64,000 nucleotides of DNA from Sphingomonas sp. (GTDB taxonomy: Bacteria; Pseudomonadota; Alphaproteobacteria; Sphingomonadales; Sphingomonadaceae): positions 62,001 to 126,000 of the forward strand of contig NZ_JAFKMA010000004.1 in NCBI RefSeq assembly GCF_017304635.1, in the 5' to 3' direction. Of this stretch, positions 24,073 through 35,600 are shown one piece after another. Position numbers and translations under genes: made by a program. The notes under the pieces were generated by a model that was given only the letters and a program-made list of their open reading frames with translations, made no database searches and was not told where the DNA came from. Position 1 is the first letter of the stretch. Each line of letters begins with the position of its first letter.

Positions 24073-24965
24073 GCCAGCCACCGGTCGACGACCACGGCGC
24101 CGAACAGGATGAAGAGGTACGCGATCGAGAAGGCGAACAACCGCTTTTCGGGCCGCATCGTGTCCTCGGCCCGGGTCGAGCGAGTCGCGACCCGCACCGT
24201 CAGCACCACGAACCACGCCGTCGCGACGATCGCGGTCACGCCATAGATCGCGCCGGTCAGCTTGAGCGGCCAGGGCGCCACCGCCGCCGCCGCCATCGGG
24301 ATCGTGTAGAGCCCGATCTGGCGCCGCGTCGCGCGCTCGCCGGCGACGACCGGCAGCATCGGGATGCCGGCATTGGCGTAGTCGGTCTTCACGAACAGCG
24401 CGAGCGCCCAGAAATGCGGCGGGGTCCACAGGAAGACGAGCACGAACAGCAGCAGCGGCAGCGGTGCCACGTCGCCCGTCGCCGCCGCCCAGCCGATCAG
24501 CGGCGGGAACGCGCCGGCGGCCCCGCCGATGACGATGTTCTGCGGCGTGCGCGGCTTCAGCCAGACGGTGTAGACCAGGACGTAGAACAGGATCGACAGC
24601 GCCAGGATCGCCGCCGCCAGCGAGTTCACGAACAGTCCCATCATCGCGACCGAGAAGGCGCCGAGTCCGACCCCGAAATGCAGTGCCGACTGGCGATCCA
24701 TCCGCCCGGCGGGCAACGGCCGCTTGGCGGTCCGCCGCATCTGCGCGTCGATATCCGCCTCGTACCACTGGTTGAGCGCCCCCGCCGCCCCCGCGCCGAG
24801 CGCGATGCACAGGATCGCGGCGAACCCGATCACCGGGTTCACATGGACCGGCGCCGCGAGCAACCCGCACAGCCCGGTGAACACGACGAGCGTCATCACC
24901 CGGGGCTTGGTCAGCGCCAGGAAATCGCGCCAGTCGGCGGGAAGGGCAACGCTCTGCGTGGTCAT
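24069..24965 (-). CDS. ctaB: Heme o synthase (protoheme IX farnesyltransferase)
   Basis: Integral membrane UbiA-superfamily prenyltransferase, 298 aa. It attaches a farnesyl group to heme b to give heme o, the precursor of heme a. The first aspartate-rich motif is in [21 protein letters not shown], and the second conserved loop is [35 protein letters not shown] at the N terminus is a family hallmark. It begins the second oxidase transcription unit, after a terminator that follows ctaD. Confidence 0.96.
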   Translation of the reverse strand: MTTQSVALPADWRDFLALTKPRVMTLVVFTGLCGLLAAPVHVNPVIGFAAILCIALGAGAAGALNQWYEADIDAQMRRTAKRPLPAGRMDRQSALHFGVGLGAFSVAMMGLFVNSLAAAILALSILFYVLVYTVWLKPRTPQNIVIGGAAGAFPPLIGWAAATGDVAPLPLLLFVLVFLWTPPHFWALALFVKTDYANAGIPMLPVVAGERATRRQIGLYTIPMAAAAVAPWPLKLTGAIYGVTAIVATAWFVVLTVRVATRSTRAEDTMRPEKRLFAFSIAYLFILFGAVVVDRWLA

Positions 24966-25041
24966 GGGATGCGCGCGCTATAGGCGGAGCGGACGCCGCT
25001 GAAAAGCGGGGGATTTGGCCTCCGATCCACCGTCGTCCAAC

Positions 25042-25075
25042 GAAAAGCGCCCCGGAAATCGCTTTCCGGGGCGCT
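25042..25075 (-). terminator. Intrinsic terminator after ctaD
   Basis: AGCGCCCCGGAAA pairs with TTTCCGGGGCGCT as a perfect 13-bp stem with a 4-base loop. Read on the minus strand the stem is followed by a TTTTCG tract, the standard rho-independent layout. It lies between ctaD and ctaB and so should separate ctaC-ctaD from the assembly genes or attenuate between them. Confidence 0.85.
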
Positions 25076-25096
25076 CCAATCGTGCCGCGCTAACGG

Positions 25097-26812
<1,716 letters not shown>

Positions 26813-27973
26813 TTAGTTTCCGGGGTTGCCGGCGCCGGCCGGATTGCTGGTTGGCGCCTGACTGGAGGTCGGGGGCGTGATGGTCGCGTTGGTGGTCGGG
26901 CCCGTCGTCGCGTTGACCGCATTGACGTCGGGCGCGGTCGCGGCGGGCTTGGCGCCGGCGACGGTGCCGCCCTTGGCGACGACCCAGCGGTTGTAGACGT
27001 CGAGCGGCACGGCTTCGACCGCGATCGGCATGTAGCCGTGCTTCGGCCCGCACAGTTCCGAGCACTGGCCGAAATACAGGCCCGGCTTCTCGATCGTGAA
27101 GCTGGTCTCGTTGATCCGGCCGGGGACGGCGTCGAGCTTGATCCAGAACGCCGGGACCGCCCAGCTGTGGATCACGTCGGCCGAGGTGGTGAGCAGCTTG
27201 ATCGGCACGCCGACCGGCAGCACCACGCGATTGTCGACCGCCAGCAGGCGCGGGCCGTCCGCGTCGACGCGCGCGCGCTCGCCCGGCTGGGCCTCGTCCT
27301 TTTCCTTCAGGATGTTCGAGGTGATCTCGAACCCGCCATTATCGGGATAGCTGTAGGTCCAGTACCATTGGTTGCCGGTCGCCTTCAGCGTGATCGCGTT
27401 GGCCGGCGGCGCCTTGAACTGCGCCTGGAGCAGGCCGATCGACGGCACCGCGATCGCGAACAGGATCAGCACCGGGACCAGCGTCCACGCCACTTCGAGC
27501 AGCGTGTTGTGCGCGGTCTTCGACGGCACCGGGTTGGCGCGGCGGTTGAAGCGCACCATCACGATGATGAGCAGGATCAGCACGAACAGCGAAATGATGC
27601 TGATGAGCCAGACCAGGATGTGGTTGTGGAAGTTCGCGGCGCGCTCGCCGTTCTTCGTCACCTGCGGCTGGATGCCGATCGCGCCGTCGACCGACATGCC
27701 GATGCCCGGCGTCGGCGCCATTTCGGGCGCGCCGTCGCGGACCAGCATCGGATCGTTGGCGGCGGGCGTTGCCGCCGCGACCGGCTGCGCGGTCGCCGGG
27801 CGCGGCGTGGTCGGCGTCTGGGCAGCAGGAACGGCGCCGACGGCGGGCGGCGGGGTCGGCTGTGCGACCGCGGGCGGCGGTGCAGCGACCGTATTCGTCT
27901 GCGGCGCGGCGTAACCGGCGCCGGTGAGCATCAGCCCCGCCGCCAGCATCGCAGTTTTGAACCCAAAGCGCAT
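26813..27973 (-). CDS. ctaC: Cytochrome c oxidase subunit II
   Basis: Electron-entry subunit of the aa3-type oxidase, 386 aa. A signal peptide (first about 22 residues) and a long Pro/Ala/Thr-rich region (about 23-75) precede two membrane helices (about 120-145 and 160-185). The periplasmic cupredoxin domain carries the CuA ligands in HSWAVPAF and CSELCGPKHGYM. WYWTYSYPD marks the electron-transfer aromatic patch. A Thr/Ala/Pro-rich C-terminal tail of about 50 residues is unusual in length. It is the first gene of the ctaC-ctaD unit. Confidence 0.97.
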   Translation of the reverse strand: MRFGFKTAMLAAGLMLTGAGYAAPQTNTVAAPPPAVAQPTPPPAVGAVPAAQTPTTPRPATAQPVAAATPAANDPMLVRDGAPEMAPTPGIGMSVDGAIGIQPQVTKNGERAANFHNHILVWLISIISLFVLILLIIVMVRFNRRANPVPSKTAHNTLLEVAWTLVPVLILFAIAVPSIGLLQAQFKAPPANAITLKATGNQWYWTYSYPDNGGFEITSNILKEKDEAQPGERARVDADGPRLLAVDNRVVLPVGVPIKLLTTSADVIHSWAVPAFWIKLDAVPGRINETSFTIEKPGLYFGQCSELCGPKHGYMPIAVEAVPLDVYNRWVVAKGGTVAGAKPAATAPDVNAVNATTGPTTNATITPPTSSQAPTSNPAGAGNPGN

Positions 27974-28175
27974 CGTGTCGCGTCACCCCGTTGATGGCGA
28001 GGCGCCGCGGCCGCGGTCCCTCGCTTGAATCGTCAGCGGGCATTATTCGCCCGTCGTGCCGGGCCTATACGCCGCGCGAGCGCCGATCTTCAAGGCTCGC
28101 GACACGTTTTTGCGTGGGCAAGGCCGTCGCACCGGCGTTGCAGATGGACCCGGGCGTCCGTATCTGTCGCGGTCG

Positions 28176-28916
28176 ATGACCGGTTCCACCCCCCGCCGCC
28201 TTCGCCTGGGCGTCAATATCGACCATGTCGCGACCGTGCGGAATGCGCGCGGGTCGGGCTATCCCGACCCGGTGCGCGCCGCGCTGCTGGCGGCAAGCGC
28301 CGGCGCCGACGGGATTACCGCGCACCTGCGCGAGGATCGGCGGCACATCACCGACGACGACATCGCCCGGCTGTCGGCCGAGCTGCCGATTCCGCTCAAC
28401 CTGGAGATGGCGGCGACCGACGAGATGGTCGCGATCGCGCTCCGCCACCGCCCGCATGCCGCGTGCATCGTCCCCGAAAAGCGCGAGGAGCGCACAACCG
28501 AGGGCGGTCTCGATGCCGCCGGGCAGCACAACCACCTGGCGCCAATGGTCCGCGCGCTGGGCGAAGCCAAGGTCCGCGTGTCGCTGTTCATCGAACCCGA
28601 CCCCCGCCAGATCGAGGCGGCGCTGCGGCTCGGCGCGCCGGTGGTCGAGATCCATACCGGCCGCTATTGCGAACTGACCGGCGAGGAACAGGCCGCCGAA
28701 CTCCGCCGCATCGCCGACGCCGCTGCGCTCGCGGTCAAGAACGCGATCGAGCCGCATGCCGGGCACGGCCTGACCTTCGACAATGTCGTTCCGATCGCCG
28801 CCATCCCGCAGATCGCCGAGCTCAACATCGGCCACTTCCTGATCGGCGAGGCGATCTTCGACGGTCTCGCGCCGGTAGTGCGGCGGATGCGCGCGCTGAT
28901 GGACGACGCGAGATGA
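28176..28916 (+). CDS. pdxJ: Pyridoxine 5'-phosphate synthase
   Basis: TIM-barrel enzyme that condenses 1-deoxyxylulose 5-phosphate with 3-amino-2-oxopropyl phosphate in vitamin B6 synthesis; 246 aa. Signature blocks are [16 protein letters not shown] at the N terminus, [38 protein letters not shown] and [10 protein letters not shown]. The ATG at 28176 is chosen because the conserved sequence starts about 11 residues later; 40 extra upstream residues in frame have no family match. It heads the pdxJ-acpS-lepB run, divergent from ctaC. Confidence 0.96.
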   Translation: MTGSTPRRLRLGVNIDHVATVRNARGSGYPDPVRAALLAASAGADGITAHLREDRRHITDDDIARLSAELPIPLNLEMAATDEMVAIALRHRPHAACIVPEKREERTTEGGLDAAGQHNHLAPMVRALGEAKVRVSLFIEPDPRQIEAALRLGAPVVEIHTGRYCELTGEEQAAELRRIADAAALAVKNAIEPHAGHGLTFDNVVPIAAIPQIAELNIGHFLIGEAIFDGLAPVVRRMRALMDDAR

Positions 28917-28944
28917 TGTGCGTCGAAGCGCATGGTGCCGGCCT

Positions 28945-29358
28945 ATGATCCTCGGCCTGGGCTCGGACCTGTGCAACATCGAGCGGATCCAGGCATCGCT
29001 CGACCGGTTCGGCGCGCGGTTCGAGGCGCGATGCTTCACCGAGGTCGAGCGCGCCAAGGCCGCGCGGCGCCCGCTCACCAAGGCCGGAACACTCGCCAAG
29101 CGCTTCGCCGCGAAGGAAGCCTTCTCGAAGGCGGTCGGCACCGGGTTCAAGGCCGGCGTGTTCATGAAGGACATCGGCGTGGTCAACGCCGCGAGCGGGG
29201 CGCCGACGCTGGCGCTGACCGGCGGCGCCCGGGCGAGGCTTGACGCCATGACGCCGCCGGGCCACGTCGCCCGCGTCCACCTGACCCTGACCGACGATCA
29301 TCCCTGGGCGCAGGCGTTCGTCGTGATCGAGGCGCTGCCCGCGCCCAACCGAGAGTGA
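28945..29358 (+). CDS. acpS: Holo-[acyl-carrier-protein] synthase
   Basis: Phosphopantetheinyl transferase of 137 aa that activates acyl carrier protein. The N terminus [14 protein letters not shown] supplies the magnesium-binding aspartate, and [15 protein letters not shown] supplies the second acidic site. The C-terminal half has [23 protein letters not shown]. The ATG at 28945 begins the conserved sequence. It lies 28 bp after pdxJ and overlaps lepB by 4 bp, the usual alphaproteobacterial arrangement. Confidence 0.95.
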   Translation: MILGLGSDLCNIERIQASLDRFGARFEARCFTEVERAKAARRPLTKAGTLAKRFAAKEAFSKAVGTGFKAGVFMKDIGVVNAASGAPTLALTGGARARLDAMTPPGHVARVHLTLTDDHPWAQAFVVIEALPAPNRE

Positions 29359-30365
29359 CCCTGTTGGCGTTCGACGACCCCCAAGCCTCCCCCACCGATC
29401 CGGTGCCGACCGATCCCCCGACCGCGCCCGCCGGCGTGGAAGCCGCCGCCGCCACGCCCCCCGCCAAGCCGTCGCGCGCGGCCGTATGGCGGCGGGAGAT
29501 CATCGGCATCCTGTGGCTGATCCTGGCGGTACTCGGCTTCCACAGCTTCATCGCCAAGCCATTCTACATCCCGTCCGAATCGATGCTGCCCGGCCTGCTC
29601 GTCGGCGACCAGCTGGTGGTGACCAAATACCCCTATGGCTGGTCGTTCATCTCGCCGACCATCCCCAATCCGGTCGCGATCTGGAAGGACGTGGTGCTGC
29701 GCCAGCCGCAGGAAAGCTGGGGCGTGCAATTGCCGTTCGTGCGCGGGCGGCTGTTCGGTCGCGTGCCGGAGCGCGGCGACGTCGTTATCGTGACGCCGCC
29801 GGGGCGCAACACCGATTACATCAAGCGCGTGATCGGCCTGCCCGGCGACCGCATCGAGGTGCGCGACGGCGTCGTCCTTATCAATAACGTGGCCGTCAAG
29901 CGCGGGCCGCTACATTACGTCGACGTCCCCGATTATGGCGGGATGCCGCTGCCCAATCCGCAGGACGGTACGACGTGCGACATCCCCGGGGGGATCATCA
30001 AGGTGGGCGGCCAGACCGTCTGCCGCCTGCCGCTGGTGCGCGAGTCGTTGCCCAACGGGCGCAGCTACGAGACGGTCGATCTGAGCGGCACCGGCTTCTA
30101 CGCCGGCGACAATTTCGCGCCTGTCACGATCCCGCCCGACCATGTCTTCCTGATGGGCGACAATCGCGAGCGTTCCGCCGACAGCCGCGTGCCGCTGGAC
30201 CAGGGCGGGCTCGGCGGGCCGGTGCCGTTCGAATATATCGGCGGGCGGGCGGAGTTCATCACCTTCAGCAAGAACGGTCACGCGACCTGGAACCCGCTGA
30301 CGTGGTGGAGCGGCTTGCGCGGCGGACGCGCGGGCACCTCGCTGCATCCGACGCGGGGGCAGTAG
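29355..30365 (+). CDS. lepB: Signal peptidase I
   Basis: Membrane-bound Ser/Lys protease that cleaves Sec and Tat signal peptides; 336 aa. A Pro/Ala-rich leader (about 1-42) precedes a single helix (about 48-66). The catalytic serine is S76 in IPSESMLPG and the general-base lysine is K157 in [11 protein letters not shown]; box E is [15 protein letters not shown]. The start is a GTG overlapping the acpS stop codon. In many alphaproteobacteria rnc and era follow lepB; here a permease gene follows instead. Confidence 0.96.
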   Translation: MTLLAFDDPQASPTDPVPTDPPTAPAGVEAAAATPPAKPSRAAVWRREIIGILWLILAVLGFHSFIAKPFYIPSESMLPGLLVGDQLVVTKYPYGWSFISPTIPNPVAIWKDVVLRQPQESWGVQLPFVRGRLFGRVPERGDVVIVTPPGRNTDYIKRVIGLPGDRIEVRDGVVLINNVAVKRGPLHYVDVPDYGGMPLPNPQDGTTCDIPGGIIKVGGQTVCRLPLVRESLPNGRSYETVDLSGTGFYAGDNFAPVTIPPDHVFLMGDNRERSADSRVPLDQGGLGGPVPFEYIGGRAEFITFSKNGHATWNPLTWWSGLRGGRAGTSLHPTRGQ

Positions 30366-30366
30366 C

Positions 30367-31443
30367 ATGGCCGACACGGCACCCCGCGACCTCGTCACCG
30401 AACCGAGCCCGCACGAGATGCGCGATCCCGAGATGCGCCGCGAGCTGAAGCGCGCGGGCGTCTGGCTGGGGCTGGCCGCGGCGATGGCGCTGGTCGTCGT
30501 GCTGATCCAGCCGATCCTCATCATCCTGGCCGGGATCGTGTTCGCCGCGATGCTCGACGGTGGCGTCCGGTTGCTCGGGCGTTTCCTCAAGATTCCGCGC
30601 GGCTGGCGGCTGCTGATCGTCGTGCTGCTGACGGTCGGGTTCATCGGGCTGACCGTGTACAAGACCGGGGCTGGCATCGTCGTCCAGTTCCACCAGTTGC
30701 AGGCGACCCTGCTGGTCCAGCTCGACCGGCTGTCGCACTGGGCGGCGGGACAGGGGTTCATGCCCGGCGCGGACGAGATCAAGAGCCTGGTGCAGCAGGC
30801 GCTGGGCTCGGTCGGCAAGCTGACGAGCTGGGTCGGGACCGCGCTGGGTGCCGTCACCACGATCTTCATGATTATGGTAATCGGGCTGTTCGTCGCGATC
30901 GAACCGCGCATCTATGACCGCGGGCTGCAATGGATGGTGCCGCTCGATTCGCGCGCCGAGTTCGCGCTGACGCTCGACCGCATGGCGAAGCAGTTGCGCC
31001 GCCTGCTCGCCGGGCGGCTGGCCGGGATGACGTTCGAAGGCGTGCTGATGTGGGTCGCGCTCAGCATCGCCGGCATCCCGATGGCGCTGGTGCTCGGTAT
31101 CATTACCGGCATCCTGGCCTTCATCCCCAATATCGGCGCGTTCATCAGCGGCGCGCTGATGATCTCGGTCGGCTTCTCGGCCGGGGTCGACAAGGGGCTG
31201 TGGGCGATCGTGATCTATCTGGTCGTGCAGACGTTCGACGGCTGGGTGGTGATCCCGATGGTGGCGAAGAAGACCGTCGACCTGCCGCCCGCGCTGACGC
31301 TGTCGATGCAGATCCTGGCCTCGACCCTGTTCGGCATCCTGGGTCTGGCGCTCGCCGATCCGCTGACGGCGATGATAAAGGTCGCGATGGAGCGCAATTC
31401 GGAGCGGGCGATGGAAGAGGAACCGCAAGGGGAACCGGCATGA
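30367..31443 (+). CDS. AI-2E family transporter (PerM-like membrane protein)
   Basis: Polytopic membrane protein of 358 aa with the pattern of the AI-2E/PerM family: an N-terminal helix pair, a long amphipathic region (about 95-150), and a C-terminal helical block. Typical sequences are GRLAGMTFEGVLMWVALSI, GIPMALVLGIITGILAFIPNIGAFISG and QTFDGWVVIPMVAKKTVDLPPAL. Members have been linked to autoinducer export, Na+/H+ antiport or sporulation, so the name does not fix a substrate. It is 1 bp after lepB and overlaps maiA by ATGA. Confidence 0.87.
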   Translation: MADTAPRDLVTEPSPHEMRDPEMRRELKRAGVWLGLAAAMALVVVLIQPILIILAGIVFAAMLDGGVRLLGRFLKIPRGWRLLIVVLLTVGFIGLTVYKTGAGIVVQFHQLQATLLVQLDRLSHWAAGQGFMPGADEIKSLVQQALGSVGKLTSWVGTALGAVTTIFMIMVIGLFVAIEPRIYDRGLQWMVPLDSRAEFALTLDRMAKQLRRLLAGRLAGMTFEGVLMWVALSIAGIPMALVLGIITGILAFIPNIGAFISGALMISVGFSAGVDKGLWAIVIYLVVQTFDGWVVIPMVAKKTVDLPPALTLSMQILASTLFGILGLALADPLTAMIKVAMERNSERAMEEEPQGEPA

Positions 31444-32063
31444 TCCGCCTCTACGATTACTGGCGCTCCTCGGCGAGCTATCGCGTGCGGATCGCGCTGG
31501 CGATGAAGGGGATCGCCTACGAGCGGATCGACGTCGACCTGCTGTCGGGCGCACAGGCCGCGCCGGACAATCGCGCGCGCAATGCGCAAGGGTTCGTGCC
31601 GACGCTGGAGGTGGACGGCGAGACGATCGGGCAGAGCCTCGCGATCATCGACTATCTCGACGCGACGCACCCCGAACCGTCGCTGGTGTCGCCCGATCCG
31701 CTGACGCGCGCGCGGACGCTGCAACGGGCGCTGGTGATCGCGGCCGACATCCACCCGGTCGACAATCTGCGCATCCTCAAGCGGCTGGGCGCGATGGGCA
31801 TCGACCAGGCGAGGCGCGACGACTGGTATCGCCATTGGATCGCGGAAGGGTTCGCCGCGCTGGAAGCGATGGCCGGCGACGGGCGCTACCTCGGCGGTGA
31901 TGCACCCGATCTGTCGGACGTGTGCCTGGTGCCGCAGATGTACAATGCGCGCCGGCTGGAAACGCCGCTCACCGCCTATCCGCGGCTGGTCGCGATCGAC
32001 GAAGCCCTGCGCGCGCTGCCGGCCGTCGCCGCGGCGCACCCGGATCGGGTCAGAACCGGCTGA
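31440..32063 (+). CDS. maiA: Maleylacetoacetate isomerase (zeta-class GST)
   Basis: Glutathione-dependent isomerase of the tyrosine/homogentisate breakdown route, 207 aa. The zeta-class active-site motif SSASYRVRIALAMKG (SSxSxRVRIAL pattern) is at residues 10-24, and QSLAIIDYLDATHPEP with VAADIHPVDNLRILK-like text (IAADIHPVDNLRILK) follows. The ATG at 31440 overlaps the permease stop codon. Other homogentisate genes are not in the window. Its 3' end overlaps the convergent GT4 gene by 14 bp. Confidence 0.9.
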   Translation: MIRLYDYWRSSASYRVRIALAMKGIAYERIDVDLLSGAQAAPDNRARNAQGFVPTLEVDGETIGQSLAIIDYLDATHPEPSLVSPDPLTRARTLQRALVIAADIHPVDNLRILKRLGAMGIDQARRDDWYRHWIAEGFAALEAMAGDGRYLGGDAPDLSDVCLVPQMYNARRLETPLTAYPRLVAIDEALRALPAVAAAHPDRVRTG

Positions 32064-33147
32064 GCCGCCGGTCGAGCACCAGTTCCTCGAACAGCCGGAC
32101 ATAACGTTCGATCGAATCGCCGCCGCGTTCGGGGATCGGGTCGGGGCGCGGCCGCCCGGGGACCAGCCAATGGTCGAGGGCTGCGACCAGCGCGTGCGGG
32201 TCGTTGGTCGGCACCACCGAGCCCTGATGCGGGCTCGACACGATCTCGCGGATCGCGACGCTCGAATCGGTGGTAACGACCGGGGTGCCGAGTGCCAGCG
32301 CCTCGTGGATCACCCCCGGTACGCCCTCGAAGTCCGACGTCAGCACCAGTGCGCGCGCCTGCGCCAGCGCCGGGCGCGGGTTGGTCGAATAGCCCGGCAG
32401 CCGCACCCGCTCGCGCAGGCCCAGCACGCCGATCTGGTTCTCCAGCGTGCCGCGCGCCTCGCCTTCGCCCAGGATCATCAGCTGGGTGTCGCGCCGCTCG
32501 ACCCCGGCGAGCGCGGCGATCGCGCGGTCCCAGCGCTTCTGCTGGCTCAACCGGCCGATCCCGATCAGGTAATCGCCCGCGGTCGGCGGCGGGGTCGGCG
32601 CGTCGAGCGGCTGATGGCTCGGCGGGTTGGGGATGACGCTTACATTGTCGGCGGCGATCCCGGTCATCCGCACCGCTTCGCTCGCCATCGCCGGGCTCAT
32701 CGCGACGATATGGTCGATGAAGCCGGGGTGGGCGCGCAGCCACAATTTGTACCCTTGCGCCAGCGGAAAGCGCTGGTCGTCGCGATCGAGCCGGTTCGAC
32801 ACCTTGGCGACGATCGGCGGACAGTCGCGCCCCAGGCACAGTTTCAGCCAGCCCGCCGCGCTCGAATAATGGTTGCCGGGACAGAAGACGATGTCGGGCG
32901 CCACCCGCCGGACAATACCCGGCAGGCTCGCCATCATGCCCAGGTGATTCGTGCCCAGGTCGACCAGTTCGACGCCGTCGGGGATCTCGGCGGTCAGCGG
33001 ACCGGACGCGCGGCCCAGCACCATCGTCACGCGCTGGCCGGCATCGACCCACCCGCGCACCAGGCGCAGCATCACTCGCTCGACCCCGCCGCCCTGAAGC
33101 GATTGTGCGAAGGTCAAGATTCTTACGGGCGCGTAAGGACTGAGCAT
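32050..33147 (-). CDS. Glycosyltransferase family 4 (GT-B fold)
   Basis: Retaining GT-B glycosyltransferase of 365 aa. The N-terminal acceptor-side loop is QSLQGGGVERVMLRLVRG, with ILTFAQSL as the first strand. The C-terminal donor half has YLIGIGRLSQQKRWDRAI, LMILGEGEARGTLENQI and the sugar-nucleotide motif SDFEGVPGVIHEALALGTPVV. Acceptor and donor are unknown. It is divergent, across a 273-bp gap, from the membrane protein / second GT4 pair, and probably belongs to the same envelope-glycan locus. Confidence 0.9.
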   Translation of the reverse strand: MLSPYAPVRILTFAQSLQGGGVERVMLRLVRGWVDAGQRVTMVLGRASGPLTAEIPDGVELVDLGTNHLGMMASLPGIVRRVAPDIVFCPGNHYSSAAGWLKLCLGRDCPPIVAKVSNRLDRDDQRFPLAQGYKLWLRAHPGFIDHIVAMSPAMASEAVRMTGIAADNVSVIPNPPSHQPLDAPTPPPTAGDYLIGIGRLSQQKRWDRAIAALAGVERRDTQLMILGEGEARGTLENQIGVLGLRERVRLPGYSTNPRPALAQARALVLTSDFEGVPGVIHEALALGTPVVTTDSSVAIREIVSSPHQGSVVPTNDPHALVAALDHWLVPGRPRPDPIPERGGDSIERYVRLFEELVLDRRLSRF

Positions 33148-33420
33148 CAGCGCGACCTAACCGTGATTTGTGTCAAAAGTTTCTCAATCCGGCGACGTCC
33201 GGGCTCGATTCGTCCGGATGTCGCCGAGGCGGGATTCCGTTTCAACATACTCTTGTATAAAAAGGGTTAGTATCCATCTGCGTCGCGGCTCAGCTCGGCA
33301 GGCCGGATGCCAAGTCATTGCGGTGGAACGCTCTTGCCGTTAATCCGCCATGATCCCCGGGCATGTCCGGTCGAGCACGGAAATGCGCCGCCAGTGGACG
33401 AACAGGAAGTTGGGACCTCG
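33148..33420. promoter_or_regulatory. Divergent intergenic region of the glycan locus
   Basis: 273 bp between divergent starts. A notably AT-rich stretch lies near 33240-33275 (TTTCAACATACTC, TTGTATAAAAAGGG) and is the most likely promoter site. TATAAA at 33256-33261 could be a -10 element for the plus-strand membrane-protein gene. No convincing -35 or operator was found. Confidence 0.4.
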
Positions 33421-34398
33421 ATGAACAGCGGCTTTGTCGGGGGATCGACTCGCGCGGGAACGGCCGCTGCGCCTGCTTTGGCTCCCCAGATCGCCGACGC
33501 CGCCGAGGATTTGGCCGGACTCGAACCGGTCAAGACGATCAAGAGCCGCTGGCCGGCGATCCTGGCCGGTTTGCTGACGCTGGCGATGATCGTCGGGCTC
33601 GGCCGGCAATTGCTGTCGACGGGGTGGAAGGGGCTCGACCGCGCGATCCCGGACAGCCCGCTCTATTACCTCTCGTTCGCTATCCTCTACATCGCGCCGT
33701 TGGTTGGCGACTTCGTGATCTTCCACAAATTGTGGCGCATCCCGCTCGAAGGGCTGATGGCGCTGACCAAGAAGCGGATCGCGAACGAGGTCGTGCTCGG
33801 CTATTCGGGCGAGGCGTATTTCTACGCCTGGGCGCGGCAGCGGTCGCAGATGGTCGCCGCCCCGTTCGGCGCGGTGAAGGACGTGATGATCCTGTCGGCG
33901 ATGGCCGGCAACATGATGACGCTGATTACGACCGCGCTGGCGCTGCCCTATGCCTATCGCCTGCTGACGCCGGAGCATGTCGAGGTCGCCAATGCGATGC
34001 TGTGGGCGATCCCGATCGTGATCGTGATGTGCCTGCCCTTCCTGATCTTTTCCCGCCGCGTCTTCTCGCTCGACCGCAAGACGTTGTGGTTCGTGTTCTG
34101 GGTGCACATGATGCGGCTGGCGACCGGGTGCGTGTTCATCGCGCTCGCCTGGCATTTCGCGTTGCCGTCGGTCGCGATCGGCGCGTGGCTGACGCTGTCG
34201 GCGACGCGGATGATGGTCGGGCGCCTGCCGTTCATCCCCAACAAGGAACTGGTGTTCTCGACCGTGGCGATCGCGATCCTCGGCACCAACAGCGCCTTGT
34301 CGAGCCTGATGGCGTTCACCGCCGCGCTGACGCTGATCGTCCATGTCGTGCTCGCCGCCGGGTTCGGCGTGCAGAGCCTCGTCAAGCGCCAGGTCTGA
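33421..34398 (+). CDS. Multi-pass membrane protein of unknown function, in a glycan locus
   Basis: I do not recognise the family with confidence. The 325-aa product has a hydrophilic N terminus of about 45 residues, then seven to eight predicted helices. The loop GYSGEAYFYAWARQRSQ followed by GAVKDVMILSAMAGN, and the late block RLPFIPNKELVFSTVAIAILG, loosely resemble the GE...R and P..P..E elements of UPF0104/LPG-synthase-type membrane domains (lipid flippase or transferase related). That is inference only. The start at 33421 is chosen over an ATG at 33307, since the extra 38 residues are Cys/His/Pro-rich and featureless. It is 14 bp upstream of a GT4 gene. Confidence 0.75.
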   Translation: MNSGFVGGSTRAGTAAAPALAPQIADAAEDLAGLEPVKTIKSRWPAILAGLLTLAMIVGLGRQLLSTGWKGLDRAIPDSPLYYLSFAILYIAPLVGDFVIFHKLWRIPLEGLMALTKKRIANEVVLGYSGEAYFYAWARQRSQMVAAPFGAVKDVMILSAMAGNMMTLITTALALPYAYRLLTPEHVEVANAMLWAIPIVIVMCLPFLIFSRRVFSLDRKTLWFVFWVHMMRLATGCVFIALAWHFALPSVAIGAWLTLSATRMMVGRLPFIPNKELVFSTVAIAILGTNSALSSLMAFTAALTLIVHVVLAAGFGVQSLVKRQV

Positions 34399-34412
34399 CG
34401 GAGGGGCGTCGG

Positions 34413-35594
34413 TTGCGGATCGTCGACGTCAACGAATTCTATTCCCCGACCGGCGGCGGCGTCCGTACCTATATCGATCGCAAGATGGCGATCATGGCCG
34501 AGATGGGCCACGAGCTGATCTGCGTCGCCTGCGGCACCGAAGACCGGGTCGAGGAGCGGATGGGCGGCGGCCGGATCGTCTTCGTCAAATCGCCGGGCAT
34601 GCCGTTCGACAAGAATTACGGCGTGTTCTGGCGCTACGAGCCGATCTGGCGGCTGCTCGACGAGCTCGACCCCGACGTGGTCGAGGCGTCGTCGCCGTGG
34701 CGCCCGGCCTGGATCGTCGGCCGCTGGCAGGGGCGCGCGCTGAAGTCGTTCTTCATGCACAACGACAATATCGCCGCCTATCCGATGCGCTGGCTTGAGG
34801 GACTGGCGAGCCCGGAGGCGATCGAGGACCGGTGCGCGATCTATGCGCGCTACATGAACCGCTTCCTGTCGCTCTACGACACCGTGGTGACCAACGGGCC
34901 AGCGTTGCAGAAGCGGCTGGCGCGGCGTGGCGTGCGAGTCGACGCGGCGATGACGCTGGGGATCGAGCGCAGCCATTTCTCGCCCCAACTCCGCGACGAG
35001 CGGCTGCGCGCGGCGATGCTGCGCCAGCTTGGCCTGTCGCCCGAGGCACACCTGCTGCTCGGGATGGGGCGGCATCATGGCGAGAAGCGCTGGCCGATGG
35101 TGATCGACGCCGTCGAGCGCGCGGGCGAGCGCATCCCGGTCGGGCTGATGCTGCTCGGCACCGGCCCGCAGAGCCACCGGATCGAGCGGCGCATCGCCGG
35201 CAGTCCGCATATCAAGATGTTCCGCCCGGTCTATCAGCGCCCCGAACTCGCGCGGATCATGGCGAGCTGCGACGCGCTGATCCACGGATCGGAAGCCGAG
35301 CCGTTCGGGCTGGTGCCGTCGGAGGCGATGGCGTCGGGCCTGCCGCTGATCGTGCCGAGCAGCGGCGGCTGCGCCGAAGTCGCCGACCCGCTGACCAGCG
35401 AGACCTACGCTCCGCGCAACGCCCTCGACGCGGCGCGGGCGATCGAGCGGCTGTTCGCCCGAGAGCCGGCGATCCTGCGCAAGGCCGCCATCGTCGCGGC
35501 GACGCGCGTTCGGACGGATCGCGAACATGCCGCCGATCTGATCGAATATTATCGAGCGCGTATCGACGCCCGGACCGACCGGCTCGCCGCCTGA
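34413..35594 (+). CDS. Glycosyltransferase family 4 (GT-B fold)
   Basis: GT-B glycosyltransferase of 393 aa. It starts with RIVDVNEFYSPTGGGVRTYI, the glycine-rich acceptor loop. The C-terminal half has LLGMGRHHGEKRWPMVIDAV, LMLLGTGPQSHRIERRI and the donor motif HGSEAEPFGLVPSEAMASGLP. The conserved sequence begins at a TTG (34413) preceded by GGAGGGG at a good distance; no ATG or GTG is available nearby. It is 14 bp after the unknown membrane protein gene, likely the same transcript, and convergent with the PMT-type pair. Confidence 0.9.
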   Translation: MRIVDVNEFYSPTGGGVRTYIDRKMAIMAEMGHELICVACGTEDRVEERMGGGRIVFVKSPGMPFDKNYGVFWRYEPIWRLLDELDPDVVEASSPWRPAWIVGRWQGRALKSFFMHNDNIAAYPMRWLEGLASPEAIEDRCAIYARYMNRFLSLYDTVVTNGPALQKRLARRGVRVDAAMTLGIERSHFSPQLRDERLRAAMLRQLGLSPEAHLLLGMGRHHGEKRWPMVIDAVERAGERIPVGLMLLGTGPQSHRIERRIAGSPHIKMFRPVYQRPELARIMASCDALIHGSEAEPFGLVPSEAMASGLPLIVPSSGGCAEVADPLTSETYAPRNALDAARAIERLFAREPAILRKAAIVAATRVRTDREHAADLIEYYRARIDARTDRLAA

Positions 35595-35600
35595 CCGCGT